DNA from: Halorhodospira halophila
Lineage (GTDB): Bacteria; Pseudomonadota; Gammaproteobacteria; Nitrococcales; Halorhodospiraceae
Assembly (NCBI RefSeq): GCF_016653405.1
Contig: NZ_NHSN01000042.1
Location: 1 to 53,663, forward strand
DNA length: 53,663 nucleotides
Direction: 5' to 3'
Shown: in pieces, positions 29,647 to 36,666 of the stretch
How positions within the stretch are numbered: position 1 is the stretch's first letter
Layout of the letters: each line of letters begins with the position of its first letter
Position numbers and translations under genes: made by a program
Notes under the pieces: model-generated
Database searches by the model: none
What the model was told of the DNA's origin: nothing
Seen by the model: the letters and a program-made list of their open reading frames with translations, nothing else

Positions 29647-30457
29647 TGACCAGACCTCCCAGCGGGGCATCGGCCCCCACCCTGCCGAGGAGCTGCTCCG
29701 CATACCCAGCGAGCGCCTCGGCGATACCCGAACTCCTGGAAAAGCTATAGGGCCCGATCGGCTGCTGGCCCTCGCCGAAGTGATTCAGCCAAGCTCGTGC
29801 AATCTCCTCGGGGATGCCGGCATCCGCGCACCAACTGGCCACGAAGTGCCGCATGGCGTTGGCCGGCCAGGGGTAACCCCAGATGGCCAGCGCTCGCTCG
29901 ATCCACGCCGGCCGGACCGGCTGCCATTCCGTCGCCTGCGGCGGATCCTCCGGCGCGACGACGGTGTTCAAGCCATCGCGCAGCTTCCCGGGACACGCAG
30001 GCAGACCCAATTGCGCGGCATGCCGGTCGAGCATCTGGTCGTACGCCTCCAGCGATTGCACCACCACCCGTGGCAGGCCCAGGATGCGAGCCTCGCCCGG
30101 ACCGTGGCCGCTCTTGTCAGCAATCAGCGCCAGCGGATGAAAGTCGCTTCGCCCATAGCGCCGTGGAGCCGGATGCACGACGCCGCGGGCCGCGGTGCTC
30201 AGCGCCACCTGCAGCCAAACGTACAGCGCCGCGTCCCGTAGCAAACGCTTGCCGGCCAGGTTGGCATCTTCGCTGGAACCACGAGGCCGCCCCAAGGTGC
30301 GCGCATCCCGCCGGAGCGCTTTCTGGAGCCCCGTCGCAAACGCGCGGAGCTCGTCCATCCCCGGGGCGTGCTCGGAACCGATGGCGGCCTGGCCCGCGCC
30401 CGGCTGGATCAGCGGCAAAGCGCCCTGCCCCGCATCCTGCCAGCCAATCCACGCCAT
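29639..30457 (-). CDS. Tyrosine-recombinase-like protein, middle gene of module 2
   Basis: 272 residues. ATG 30457 has GAGG five bases upstream and lies 11 bases after the previous stop; the longer open frame upstream lacks support. Catalytic-type residues: arginine in VALSTAARGVVHPAP, lysine in ALIADKSGHGPGEARILGLP, arm II in NAMRHFVASWCADAG, LNHFGEGQQPIGPYS (asparagine replaces the usual glycine before the histidine) and a tyrosine 11 residues after that histidine. So the R-K-(N)RH-H-Y set is nearly complete. It lacks a long N-terminal DNA-binding arm, which the gene upstream may supply. Confidence 0.7.
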   Translation of the reverse strand: MAWIGWQDAGQGALPLIQPGAGQAAIGSEHAPGMDELRAFATGLQKALRRDARTLGRPRGSSEDANLAGKRLLRDAALYVWLQVALSTAARGVVHPAPRRYGRSDFHPLALIADKSGHGPGEARILGLPRVVVQSLEAYDQMLDRHAAQLGLPACPGKLRDGLNTVVAPEDPPQATEWQPVRPAWIERALAIWGYPWPANAMRHFVASWCADAGIPEEIARAWLNHFGEGQQPIGPYSFSRSSGIAEALAGYAEQLLGRVGADAPLGGLVNE

Positions 30458-30468
30458 CCACGCCTCGG

Positions 30469-31521
30469 TCAGATCATGAAACGCCTGGGCGAGGCCAGAC
30501 CGGCGCGTTCCGCCATCGGCGAGAGCCGGTCCGCGAGACGATTCGCCATCCGGGCTTGAGCAACCCTGGCGCCGTAACTGCGATGCCGCCGGGAGGCCGG
30601 CGTCTCCGCCTCGGTGTAGCCGGAGAGGTCGGCGTACCACCGGGATGAGGCCTCCGCGGCTTCATCATCCTCCTCAGTCGATACCAGATCCCCGGTCGCG
30701 ACACCCTCCTCGGGCGCAAACCGCCCCCGTTGCGATTCTTGATGAGCCCGCTGGAGGTGCTCATGAAGATGACCGGCACGCGACCGCGGCCCCGAGTGGC
30801 CCATGCGGGTCCTTGGCGGGTAAGCGAGGAAGAATCCCAGACTCTTCAAGCGCTCTTCGAACGCCTGCGGCACGCCCCCATCCTCGGCGATTCGCAGCAG
30901 CTCCTGGCCGACATCCTCGGAGCTGCCGCCGCGGGCAGCGTGCCGTAACGCATCCACGACCTCTTGGTTCTTAGCGAGCTCCGGGGCGGCCGAGTACCGC
31001 CACTCCTTCACCACCTGATAGCGCCGCTGCCCCTTGACAGACCCTCGGAAGACCCGAAACCGCCACCAAACGTGCGCCAGCGCTAGGTAATCCGGATCCC
31101 AGATATGCGCCGGGTTCTCCAGAAGCGCGGCGTAGACCGGCGCGCTCCGGTAAATTCCGTGAGCCCGCGGACTCTCGCATGCCGGATCCGGCGGCTCGCG
31201 GCGGTGCACCGCTTGCAGCAGTTTGAGCGACGTGCGAGCCGCCTGGAGCCACGCCTGCGCGGTTGCTCGCTCCACGGCCTCGGGTACCGTTACCTCGATG
31301 GCACCGACCAGACGTTCGAGCCGGTCAACAACACCCTCGCTCCACAGTCCGCGGCCGTCCTCGGGCAACGGAAGCTGCCGGGCGAACGTCTCCCAGCTGC
31401 GCTGATCCGACGGCGCCGCCTCGGTACCGGGTATGGCCGCGAGCACAGGGGAGAGAGCATCGCCCACTGCGCCCATCGGATCAGCTTCAGGATGCGGCTC
31501 ATCCACGTAATCCGGATTCAT
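30469..31521 (-). CDS. Unknown protein, second gene of recombinase module 2
   Basis: 350 residues from ATG 31521 (AAGGAA, 7-base spacer), overlapping the upstream gene by 23 bases. No recombinase catalytic motif is visible. The protein is helical and charged, with blocks such as SLKLLQAVHRREPPD, LALAHVWWRFRVFRGSVKG and QEVVDALRHAARG, and a C-terminal acidic/serine-rich linker. Its position directly before a recombinase-like protein lacking an N-terminal arm suggests it is the separated DNA-binding or assembly subunit. It holds the place of the 4498-5391 gene in module 1, but I see no clear sequence similarity between them. Confidence 0.6.
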   Translation of the reverse strand: MNPDYVDEPHPEADPMGAVGDALSPVLAAIPGTEAAPSDQRSWETFARQLPLPEDGRGLWSEGVVDRLERLVGAIEVTVPEAVERATAQAWLQAARTSLKLLQAVHRREPPDPACESPRAHGIYRSAPVYAALLENPAHIWDPDYLALAHVWWRFRVFRGSVKGQRRYQVVKEWRYSAAPELAKNQEVVDALRHAARGGSSEDVGQELLRIAEDGGVPQAFEERLKSLGFFLAYPPRTRMGHSGPRSRAGHLHEHLQRAHQESQRGRFAPEEGVATGDLVSTEEDDEAAEASSRWYADLSGYTEAETPASRRHRSYGARVAQARMANRLADRLSPMAERAGLASPRRFMI

Positions 31522-31990
31522 CGCGCCATTCCTTACGAATTTTGCTCTTCGCGAGGGCACCCGGCGCGAACCCAAAACCGCGCTCAAGTGCCCGAATTCC
31601 ATGTGGCTCCTGTTTACTACGCAGAGGCTCCGCCAGGCTGTGCGCCGGGTACCGGGGCGCCGCGGCAACTAGTAGCTCCGACGAGGTCTCGTAAATCGTT
31701 TCCATGGCGGTCTTCGTGATCCCACCCACGACCAGGCAACACAGGGCTTCATCGCTGAATCCAGCCTTGCGCAGCGCCGCGATTTTTACCCAGTCGCTTT
31801 CCTGTAAAACGTAATAGCGATCTCTGTATCGAGCGACCGGGATCGGAACACGCAGAAGCATTCCGATGTTCTTAGGAACCCACTCACGCGCATCGATGGG
31901 GCATAAACGCCGATTCGGCTCGACAGGGCAATAGATTTTCCGGATCGGAACTTCCTGGACATCATGAATTTCAAGGCGCGCAGTTTTCAT
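31499..31990 (-). CDS. Small possible ParB-like protein heading recombinase module 2
   Basis: 163 residues. ATG 31990 follows AAGGAG with an 8-base spacer, which settles the start. Residues ~10-100 have a pattern reminiscent of a ParB/Srx domain: VPIRKIYCPVEPNRRLC, then KNIGMLLRVPIPVARYRDRY, YVLQESDWVKIAALRKAGF and an HTH-like stretch (SDEALCCLVVGGITKTAM). It is the first gene of the four-gene overlapping operon and the best candidate for its regulator or site-recognition factor. A plain helix-turn-helix regulator is an alternative. Module 1 has no obvious counterpart. Confidence 0.5.
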   Translation of the reverse strand: MKTARLEIHDVQEVPIRKIYCPVEPNRRLCPIDAREWVPKNIGMLLRVPIPVARYRDRYYVLQESDWVKIAALRKAGFSDEALCCLVVGGITKTAMETIYETSSELLVAAAPRYPAHSLAEPLRSKQEPHGIRALERGFGFAPGALAKSKIRKEWRDESGLRG

Positions 31991-32096
31991 ATCAGCAACT
32001 CCTTCAAGCCAGATGACGAGAGTTGCCTGCACGGTATCGCTCCCCCGGTGGCGGGACTGCGGCCAATCACCCCTTTTTTGGCCTGATTGGTGACAT

Positions 32097-32139
32097 GGCC
32101 TGGTCCGACCGCGTCTTCCCGCCCGACAGCGCCGATTCG
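32097..32139 (+). pseudogene. rpn 3' remnant
   Basis: These 43 bases match the WAWSDRVF..DSAD codons near the 3' end of the intact rpn gene at 33290-33335, with a few changes. The match breaks off exactly where the 486-bp direct repeat begins. It is one of several rpn scraps and cannot code for anything alone. Confidence 0.6.
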
Positions 32140-32140
32140 G

Positions 32141-32626
32141 CGACATGCTCCAGAGCACCGAGGCGAGCGTGGTACGCTGAACCTCCAGACTGGTCGGCGG
32201 CGGCCGACATCGAGGCGCTGATCCAGCACGTCCCCGGCGGACTGGAGACCTACCGGCCTCAGATGCGCTACCTCACCCTCGATGAGAAGGCGCTGCTCGA
32301 GCAGGACAGCCCCGCGGAGCTGCGCAACCTGGTCCATGCCCTATTCCGGCTTGAGCACAGCCGGGACCCGCTCGATTCCAACTGGATGGCAGAAACACCC
32401 GATGAGCCAGCAGACCCCCGACTACGACCAGGACTTCAAGAACCTGATCGTCGACTACCCCCGTGAGGCGATCGCCTTTTTCGCCAGCCAGGAGGCGGTA
32501 CGCCTCGATGAATCCGTGCGCGTGCTCCCCATCCGTCAGGAACAGCTCAAGGAGCGGCTGCGTCACCACTACCGGGCCCTCGACACCCCACTGCACATCG
32601 AATGGTCCAACGGCGAGCGCGAGGTA
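32141..32626 (+). repeat. 486-bp direct repeat, copy 1
   Basis: This segment recurs at 38461-38946, offset by exactly 6320 bases with substitutions but no visible indel. It contains an rpn middle fragment (32191-32370), a joint, and the first 75 codons of an intact rpn gene. Both copies are preceded by an rpn 3' end. Confidence 0.85.
32191..32370 (+). pseudogene. rpn middle fragment (left half of a split gene)
   Basis: In frame, these 60 codons read WSAAADIEALIQHVPGGLE through ALFRLEHSRDP and match the middle of the intact rpn gene at 41217-42218. The 5' part of the gene is missing. At 32370 the match ends abruptly at HSRDP. The next codons of the family (QEMLSIIATL) appear 2.9 kb away at 35319, so this is the left half of a gene interrupted by 32371-35318. 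Confidence 0.8.
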
Positions 32627-33355
32627 CTAGCCTTCGCCTTCGAGGAGGAGACCCGGGCCGAGCGCTTCGACATCCACCGGTTGATCCATTACTGCACCGA
32701 CCTCTCGCAGATGCTCGGCACAACACGGATCGTGCCGGTGGTCATCTTCCTCTCCGCGCGTCCGGTGCCCACACGGCTTGAGCTTGCCGGGGATCAGCAC
32801 ACGTACCTGAGCTTCCAGTACCTTTACTGGCAGGCCGGAGCCGAGTCGTACCGGCAACATCTGGACAGCAGCAACATCGTCGCCCGCCTGTGCCTGCCGT
32901 TGATGCACTGGGAAGGCACCGACGAGAAGCTCGAAGCCCGCGCCAGTGCACTGCAGGGGCTTGAGACCCTGGAGCCGGACCCGAACAAGCGGCTCAAGTA
33001 TGCGGATTTCGTCGACAACTACGCACAGCTCGATGACAATGAACAGAAACTGTTCAGGCAGCGTTACCCCGAGGAGGAAGCCATCATGACCGGCATCGTA
33101 AGCCGCTCAAGGCAGGAGGGTCGACAAGAAGGTCGGCAAGAGGGTCGGCAGGAGGGTCGGCAAGAGGGCCGACTGGAGGGCCGACTGGAGGGCGAGGCCA
33201 AGATGCTCGCACGGATGCTGGAGAGGCGGTTCGGCCCCCTGAACGATCAGCAACTCGAACGTATCCGCTCTGCCGACGAGCAGACCCTGTGGGCCTGGTC
33301 CGACCGCGTCTTCCAGGCCGACAGCGCCGATGAGGTCTTGGACAGCCAGAGCTAG
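32402..33355 (+). CDS. Rpn-family PD-(D/E)XK nuclease / putative transposase, intact
   Basis: 317 residues from ATG 32402. The N-terminal domain (PDYDQDFKNLIVDYPREAIA, LHIEWSNGEREVLAFAFEEE, IVPVVIFLSARPV) is of the Rpn/YhgA-like nuclease type, with the acidic/E-x-x core of a PD-(D/E)XK fold. A linker of seven RQEG/RLEG repeats (residues ~237-264) leads to a C-terminal DUF4351 domain (MLARMLERRFGPLNDQQLER, WAWSDRVFQADSADEVL). Related Rpn proteins promote RecA-independent recombination. It is the only full-length copy of its type here; five fragments nearby derive from this sequence. A conserved downstream stretch (33356-33395) follows most copies. Confidence 0.85.
   Translation: MSQQTPDYDQDFKNLIVDYPREAIAFFASQEAVRLDESVRVLPIRQEQLKERLRHHYRALDTPLHIEWSNGEREVLAFAFEEETRAERFDIHRLIHYCTDLSQMLGTTRIVPVVIFLSARPVPTRLELAGDQHTYLSFQYLYWQAGAESYRQHLDSSNIVARLCLPLMHWEGTDEKLEARASALQGLETLEPDPNKRLKYADFVDNYAQLDDNEQKLFRQRYPEEEAIMTGIVSRSRQEGRQEGRQEGRQEGRQEGRLEGRLEGEAKMLARMLERRFGPLNDQQLERIRSADEQTLWAWSDRVFQADSADEVLDSQS
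33110..33193 (+). repeat. 12-bp tandem repeat encoding (RQEG/RLEG)7
   Basis: Seven 12-base units inside the intact rpn gene encode five RQEG and two RLEG tetrapeptides. Other copies in the window carry three to four units (35560s, 38210s, 39200s, and 41400 on the minus strand), so the tract expands or contracts in-frame without stopping translation. Confidence 0.85.
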
Positions 33356-33401
33356 AGCTCGACCCATCAGCAGATCGCGGAGAGCTTCTTTCTTACTCTC
33401 T

Positions 33402-33430
33402 GCGTGGTGTCGGTAGTACTGCGAGGTCTA
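33402..33430 (+). pseudogene. Scar of an epimerase gene 3' end (copy 1)
   Basis: About 29 bases resemble the last codons (YRWYYGV, stop) of the epimerase tail that is longer at 42284-42472, with several substitutions. They lie immediately upstream of the first Phd/PIN toxin-antitoxin unit, exactly as the longer tail lies upstream of the second. Confidence 0.55.
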
Positions 33431-33469
33431 GAGGCAGGGCCAAACGAAGGCGATGAGTGCAAAGACATC

Positions 33470-33486
33470 AACTTGACAAGTTATCA
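33470..33486 (+). promoter_or_regulatory. Candidate operator of the Phd/PIN module, copy 1
   Basis: Two overlapping palindromes, AACTTGACAAGTT and TGACAAGTTATCA (one mismatch), lie about 50 bases before the antitoxin start. TTGACA within it could be a -35 box. Phd/YefM antitoxins repress their own promoters by binding such sites. The same block is repeated at 42511-42527, where the second palindrome is perfect. Confidence 0.55.
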
Positions 33487-33531
33487 TTCTCGCAGCAGTT
33501 TTATAGAGGATCCCACTGTGAGGCCGTCGCC

Positions 33532-33783
33532 ATGCGCACCGTCCAAGTCGGGGAGATGAAGGCCCACTTCTCGGAGATCCTCGAGCGGATCCGCACCGAG
33601 GGAGAAGAGTTCGTGTTGGAATTCGGCCGCGGACACGAGAAGGTGGCCGTCCTCGTGCCCTACGAGAAATATCGCCAGCAGCAAAGCACCGCCCTCAAGC
33701 CGGGGCTGTTGCAGGAGCGGGCCTCCTTCGCGTTCCACGAGGACAGTGCCTTGAGCGATGAGGACATGATTGGCGGGCCATGA
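33532..33783 (+). CDS. Phd/YefM-family antitoxin, copy 1
   Basis: 83 residues from ATG 33532. The N-terminus MRTVQVGEMKAHFSEILERI is typical of Phd/YefM DNA-binding domains; the following stretch (EGEEFVLEFGRGHEKVAVLV) is the usual beta-hairpin, and the C-terminal tail would wrap the toxin. The stop overlaps the toxin start (ATGA). It probably neutralises the PIN toxin and represses the operon at the palindromes upstream. A nearly identical copy is at 42573-42824. Confidence 0.88.
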   Translation: MRTVQVGEMKAHFSEILERIRTEGEEFVLEFGRGHEKVAVLVPYEKYRQQQSTALKPGLLQERASFAFHEDSALSDEDMIGGP

Positions 33784-34178
33784 GGTGCCTCGCGGATACC
33801 CACATCCTGCTCTGGTTCCTCATGGCGCCAAAGCGCATCCCGCCTCGCATCATGGCTGCCATCGAAGAAGCCGAGGCCGTGTACGTCTCAGGCGTGACCT
33901 TTTGGGAGATCTCGCTGAAGTTCTCCCTTGGGAAGCTCACGCTCGAGGGCGTGACACCGGACGAGTTGCCGGACTACGCCGAGCGGGCGGGCCTACGCAT
34001 CCGCGAGACGTCGACAGGGTTGTTCGCCACCTTCCATCGCCTCCCCCAGATCGGCCACCGCGACCCATTCGACCGGCTGCTCATCCACTGCGCCATCCAA
34101 GAGCACCTCACCCTGCTCTCCGCCGACAGCGCCTTTGCCGACTACCGGCCCTACGGGCTGAAGCTCATCGACGACTGA
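33780..34178 (+). CDS. PIN-domain toxin (VapC-like), copy 1, intact
   Basis: 132 residues. PIN ribonuclease motifs: the first aspartate in CLADTHILLWFL, glutamate in SGVTFWEISLKFSLGKL, the acidic pair in GHRDPFDRLLIHCA, and LLSADSAFADY at the C-terminus. It is translationally coupled to the antitoxin gene. Family knowledge predicts Mg-dependent cleavage of specific RNAs when the antitoxin decays. The second copy, at 42821-43029, has an internal deletion. Confidence 0.9.
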   Translation: MRCLADTHILLWFLMAPKRIPPRIMAAIEEAEAVYVSGVTFWEISLKFSLGKLTLEGVTPDELPDYAERAGLRIRETSTGLFATFHRLPQIGHRDPFDRLLIHCAIQEHLTLLSADSAFADYRPYGLKLIDD

Positions 34179-34217
34179 CCACCAACGTCTTGGATGAGGT
34201 CCGGCAGCGCCACGACG

Positions 34218-34345
34218 ATTCGGCACTCGCGCACCCGCAAACCGAGGAGCAGCATCAGATCGAGCATCAGGCGATAGACCCCGGTGGGATCGCGGGGACA
34301 GCCACGCATGGAACGCTCCCCAGGCCGGCATGCCGATATCAGCCC
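34218..34345 (-). pseudogene. Remnant of a tyrosine-recombinase gene
   Basis: This ~130-base stretch closely matches 28075-28200 inside the large recombinase gene of module 2. It encodes PTGVYRLMLDLMLLLGLR, the arm-I arginine region, on the minus strand. A small deletion shifts the frame just before it. It sits between the first toxin gene and the NYN gene, and shows that a related recombinase gene once stood or was copied here. Confidence 0.8.
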
Positions 34346-34473
34346 CGCCGATCTTGACCATATAACCGAGATACGGCACCGTACACCAACATTCGCCCTA
34401 AGCGAGTACGCCCGCTCACCCATCCCGAGCGTGTGCCGAAAGCTTGGGGCTATCTTGTTTTTTGGGAGTGGGC

Positions 34474-35292
34474 ATGAGGGTACGCCGCATCGCCATCCTC
34501 ATCGATGGTGCCTTCTTCCTCAAGCGGCTGCCCAAGCTCGTGGAGCCGCGCTTCTGCGACACGCCGGCCGCCACCGCCGATAGTGCCCGCCACCTTTGCA
34601 AGCGCCATGTCCAGCGCCTTACGAACCTGGAGGGCGGCAGCGCCGACGGCGTCTGGCTCGATCACGTCTATCGGCTCTTCTACTACGACGCCCGCCCGTT
34701 CCAGGGTGTGTCCCATCATCCTGTCCTCAATTATCGCGTTGAATTCGCCAAGAGCGAGGTAGCCACCTTCCGCAGCGAGCTGTTCGCCGAATTGCGCCGC
34801 AAGCGCAAATTCGCCCTGCGCCTTGGGCACACCCACAAAGAAGGCGAGTGGCAAATCGCTGCCAACCTGACCAAGAAGCTGCTCAAGACGCGGAACTGGC
34901 TGGACCGCATGGAGCAAGTCTTACTCCATGGTCAGGCGCCGCCTAACCTGACCGCTAAAGAAGAGCAGGAACTAGTCAAATTGATCAGCGCTTGGCGGGA
35001 GCTGCGGCACGGCGACGTCCGCCTTGGTCTGCGCCAGAAGGGCGTGGATATGCGCATCGGCCTGGATATCGCCAGCATCACCCTCAAAGAGCAGGCAGAT
35101 ACCATCGTCTTAGTGACCGGCGACAGTGACTTCGTGCCCGCCGCCAAGCTCGCCCGGCGGGAAGGTATCGAGCTTCTCCTTGATCCTCTTCGGCAGGAGG
35201 TCAGCGATGACCTTCATGAGCACGTGGACGGGATCGTTGGCGTCTTTCCCGACCCGAATACCTATTCCAACCCGAACGAACCCGAAACCTGA
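34474..35292 (+). CDS. NYN-domain (PIN-like) protein
   Basis: 272 residues from ATG 34474, with GGGAG upstream; an in-frame ATG ten codons earlier is less well supported. The fold signature is clear: RRIAILIDGAFFLKRLPKL at the N-terminus (first aspartate), GVDMRIGLDIASITLKEQ, and TIVLVTGDSDFVPAAKLARR (DSD motif). NYN proteins are PIN-like ribonucleases or RNA-binding proteins; some bacterial members belong to defence or RNA-processing systems. It lies within the 2.9-kb block that interrupts an rpn gene, next to a toxin-antitoxin pair, which suggests it travels as cargo. Confidence 0.85.
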   Translation: MRVRRIAILIDGAFFLKRLPKLVEPRFCDTPAATADSARHLCKRHVQRLTNLEGGSADGVWLDHVYRLFYYDARPFQGVSHHPVLNYRVEFAKSEVATFRSELFAELRRKRKFALRLGHTHKEGEWQIAANLTKKLLKTRNWLDRMEQVLLHGQAPPNLTAKEEQELVKLISAWRELRHGDVRLGLRQKGVDMRIGLDIASITLKEQADTIVLVTGDSDFVPAAKLARREGIELLLDPLRQEVSDDLHEHVDGIVGVFPDPNTYSNPNEPET

Positions 35293-35318
35293 AACTCGCC
35301 AGAACCCCCAAGTAGCTT

Positions 35319-35759
35319 CCGCAGGAGATGCTCTCGATCATCGCCACGCTCTGCCGCTGGCTCGATCACCCCGAGCAGCGGCGGCTGCGTCGCGAGTTCG
35401 CCCTCTGGGTGCAGCGCGTGCTGCTGCGCCGCAAGCCGTTCGCCGAGCGATCTATACTGCAAGGCGAAGAGATCCAGGATCTGGAGGAGGTACAACAAAT
35501 GCTCGCCGAGCGCATGAACGAGTGGGAGAAGGAGTGGGAGCAGAGAGGCCTGAAGAAAGGTCGGCAAGAGGGCCGGCAGGAGGGTCGGCTGGAAGGCGAA
35601 GCTCACATGCTCGCACGGATGCTGGAGAGGCGGTTCGGCCCGCTGAACGATCAGCAACTCGAACGTATCCGCTCTGCCGACGAGCAGACCCTGTGGGCCT
35701 GGTCCGACCGCGTCTTCCATGCCGACAGCATCGATGAGGTCTTGGACAGCCAGAGCTGA
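35319..35759 (+). pseudogene. rpn C-terminal fragment (right half of a split gene)
   Basis: 147 in-frame codons start QEMLSIIATLCRWLDHPEQ and run through LWVQRVLLRRKPFAE, a three-unit RQEG/RLEG tract and a DUF4351 end (FGPLNDQQLERIRSAD, SQS stop). The match to the intact gene at 41217-42218 begins exactly where the fragment at 32191-32370 leaves off, so these were one gene. The last ~60 codons instead match the 32402-33355 type, so it is also a hybrid of the two rpn types. Confidence 0.85.
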
Positions 35760-36112
35760 CGCTCGATCCATCAGCAGATCGCGGAGAGCTTCCTTCTTAC
35801 TCTCTGTCTGCGACACTTGCGGACCGGAGCAAACGACTGCCGAGCAGGCACGGCGCAACAAGCGGGATACCCAGGAGGACGCGCGGCGGTTCGTCGAGTC
35901 GAGTGGTATCGGTGGTACTACGGGGTCTCGGCGAGGCAGGCGGTGAGGCGTCGAGGTGGGTCGCCGGAGTACGAGCGCCAGCGGAACGCTCAGTACGGCT
36001 CGAAAGAAGAGCGGCGTGACGAGCTGGAGTGGCTGCGACGCTCACCAGTCGGGGGCGATGGTTACCTCATATCTGGCTGGAGAATTAAAGCTGGTAGCAC
36101 AGGGAAGTGGTC
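35760..36112. other. Degenerate stretch between rpn and HEPN remnants
   Basis: It begins with the ~40-base sequence that follows other rpn copies (gctcgatccatcagcagatc, matching 33356 and 39389). It also contains an epimerase-tail scar at 35881-35929. The rest (35940-36112) has no recognisable gene. Confidence 0.5.
35881..35929 (+). pseudogene. Scar of an epimerase gene 3' end (copy 2)
   Basis: 49 bases match the final codons (RRFV..WYRWYYGV) of the epimerase tail at 42284-42472, with an altered middle and the stop codon lost. It follows an rpn fragment, as other epimerase scars here do. Confidence 0.6.
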
Positions 36113-36256
36113 ATGGCGCTGGCTCACGATTTGCTCTCGCAGGCCCGACAGCTTCCTTATCGAGAACCGAAAAGGCCGAAGCAGGCGAGTCTGAGGCGGT
36201 CGGTTTTTACCTCGATTCCGCCTGGATTCGTTCCGCCGTCTATAGCATTCTGCTGA
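36113..36256 (+). pseudogene. Remnant of a HEPN-like small protein gene
   Basis: A 47-codon frame begins MALAHDLLSQARQLPYREPK and continues RPKQASLRRS. This resembles the N-terminus of small HEPN-domain proteins of toxin-antitoxin type, which continue with an AYYALFH helix. Here the sequence degenerates into proline-rich text and stops, so the gene is broken. The family call rests on one short stretch. Confidence 0.35.
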
Positions 36257-36614
36257 ACGCACTCAGCCGGCCGGATCTGGGGATCGCTGACACCACTCAG
36301 CTGCCCGACTCAGGAAGAACTCGCTTTCCGGGCGACCGGTGTCACGACTCGGCCTCGGGCGCTGCTGAGCACACTCAGCCGCCCGACGCAGATCGCTTCC
36401 GCCTGCGCCTTGCCTCTTGTTACGACGAGCTGTACCAACGAGGCCGGAGGCGCCCGTATCTTATTGTTTCACGATGCTTTTCCTATGCGGGGAGCGTGTA
36501 GCGGATAGCGCGGACTTATTCGCGGCCAGACGGCGTCCTTGCCATCCTCGTCGTTCACGGCGAGAGGACGTCAAGAAAATGATGCGTAAGGAGTGGCGCG
36601 ACTTGATGCTGTTA

Positions 36615-36637
36615 AGCAAACCTAGCAAACTATTTGC
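36615..36637 (+). promoter_or_regulatory. Candidate operator before abiEi
   Basis: Two tandem AGCAAA(C) units nine bases apart (36615, 36624) are followed by an inverted TTTGC (36633-36637), 30 bases before the antitoxin start. AbiEi antitoxins repress their operon through repeats in this position. The function is inferred from location and pattern only. Confidence 0.35.
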
Positions 36638-36666
36638 AAGGTATGCGCATTGTGAGCAAGTAAACG

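Noticed and set aside
33110-33193. Regular repeats considered as a CRISPR array
   Set aside because: Units are 12 bases, contiguous without spacers, and encode the RQEG linker of an rpn gene.
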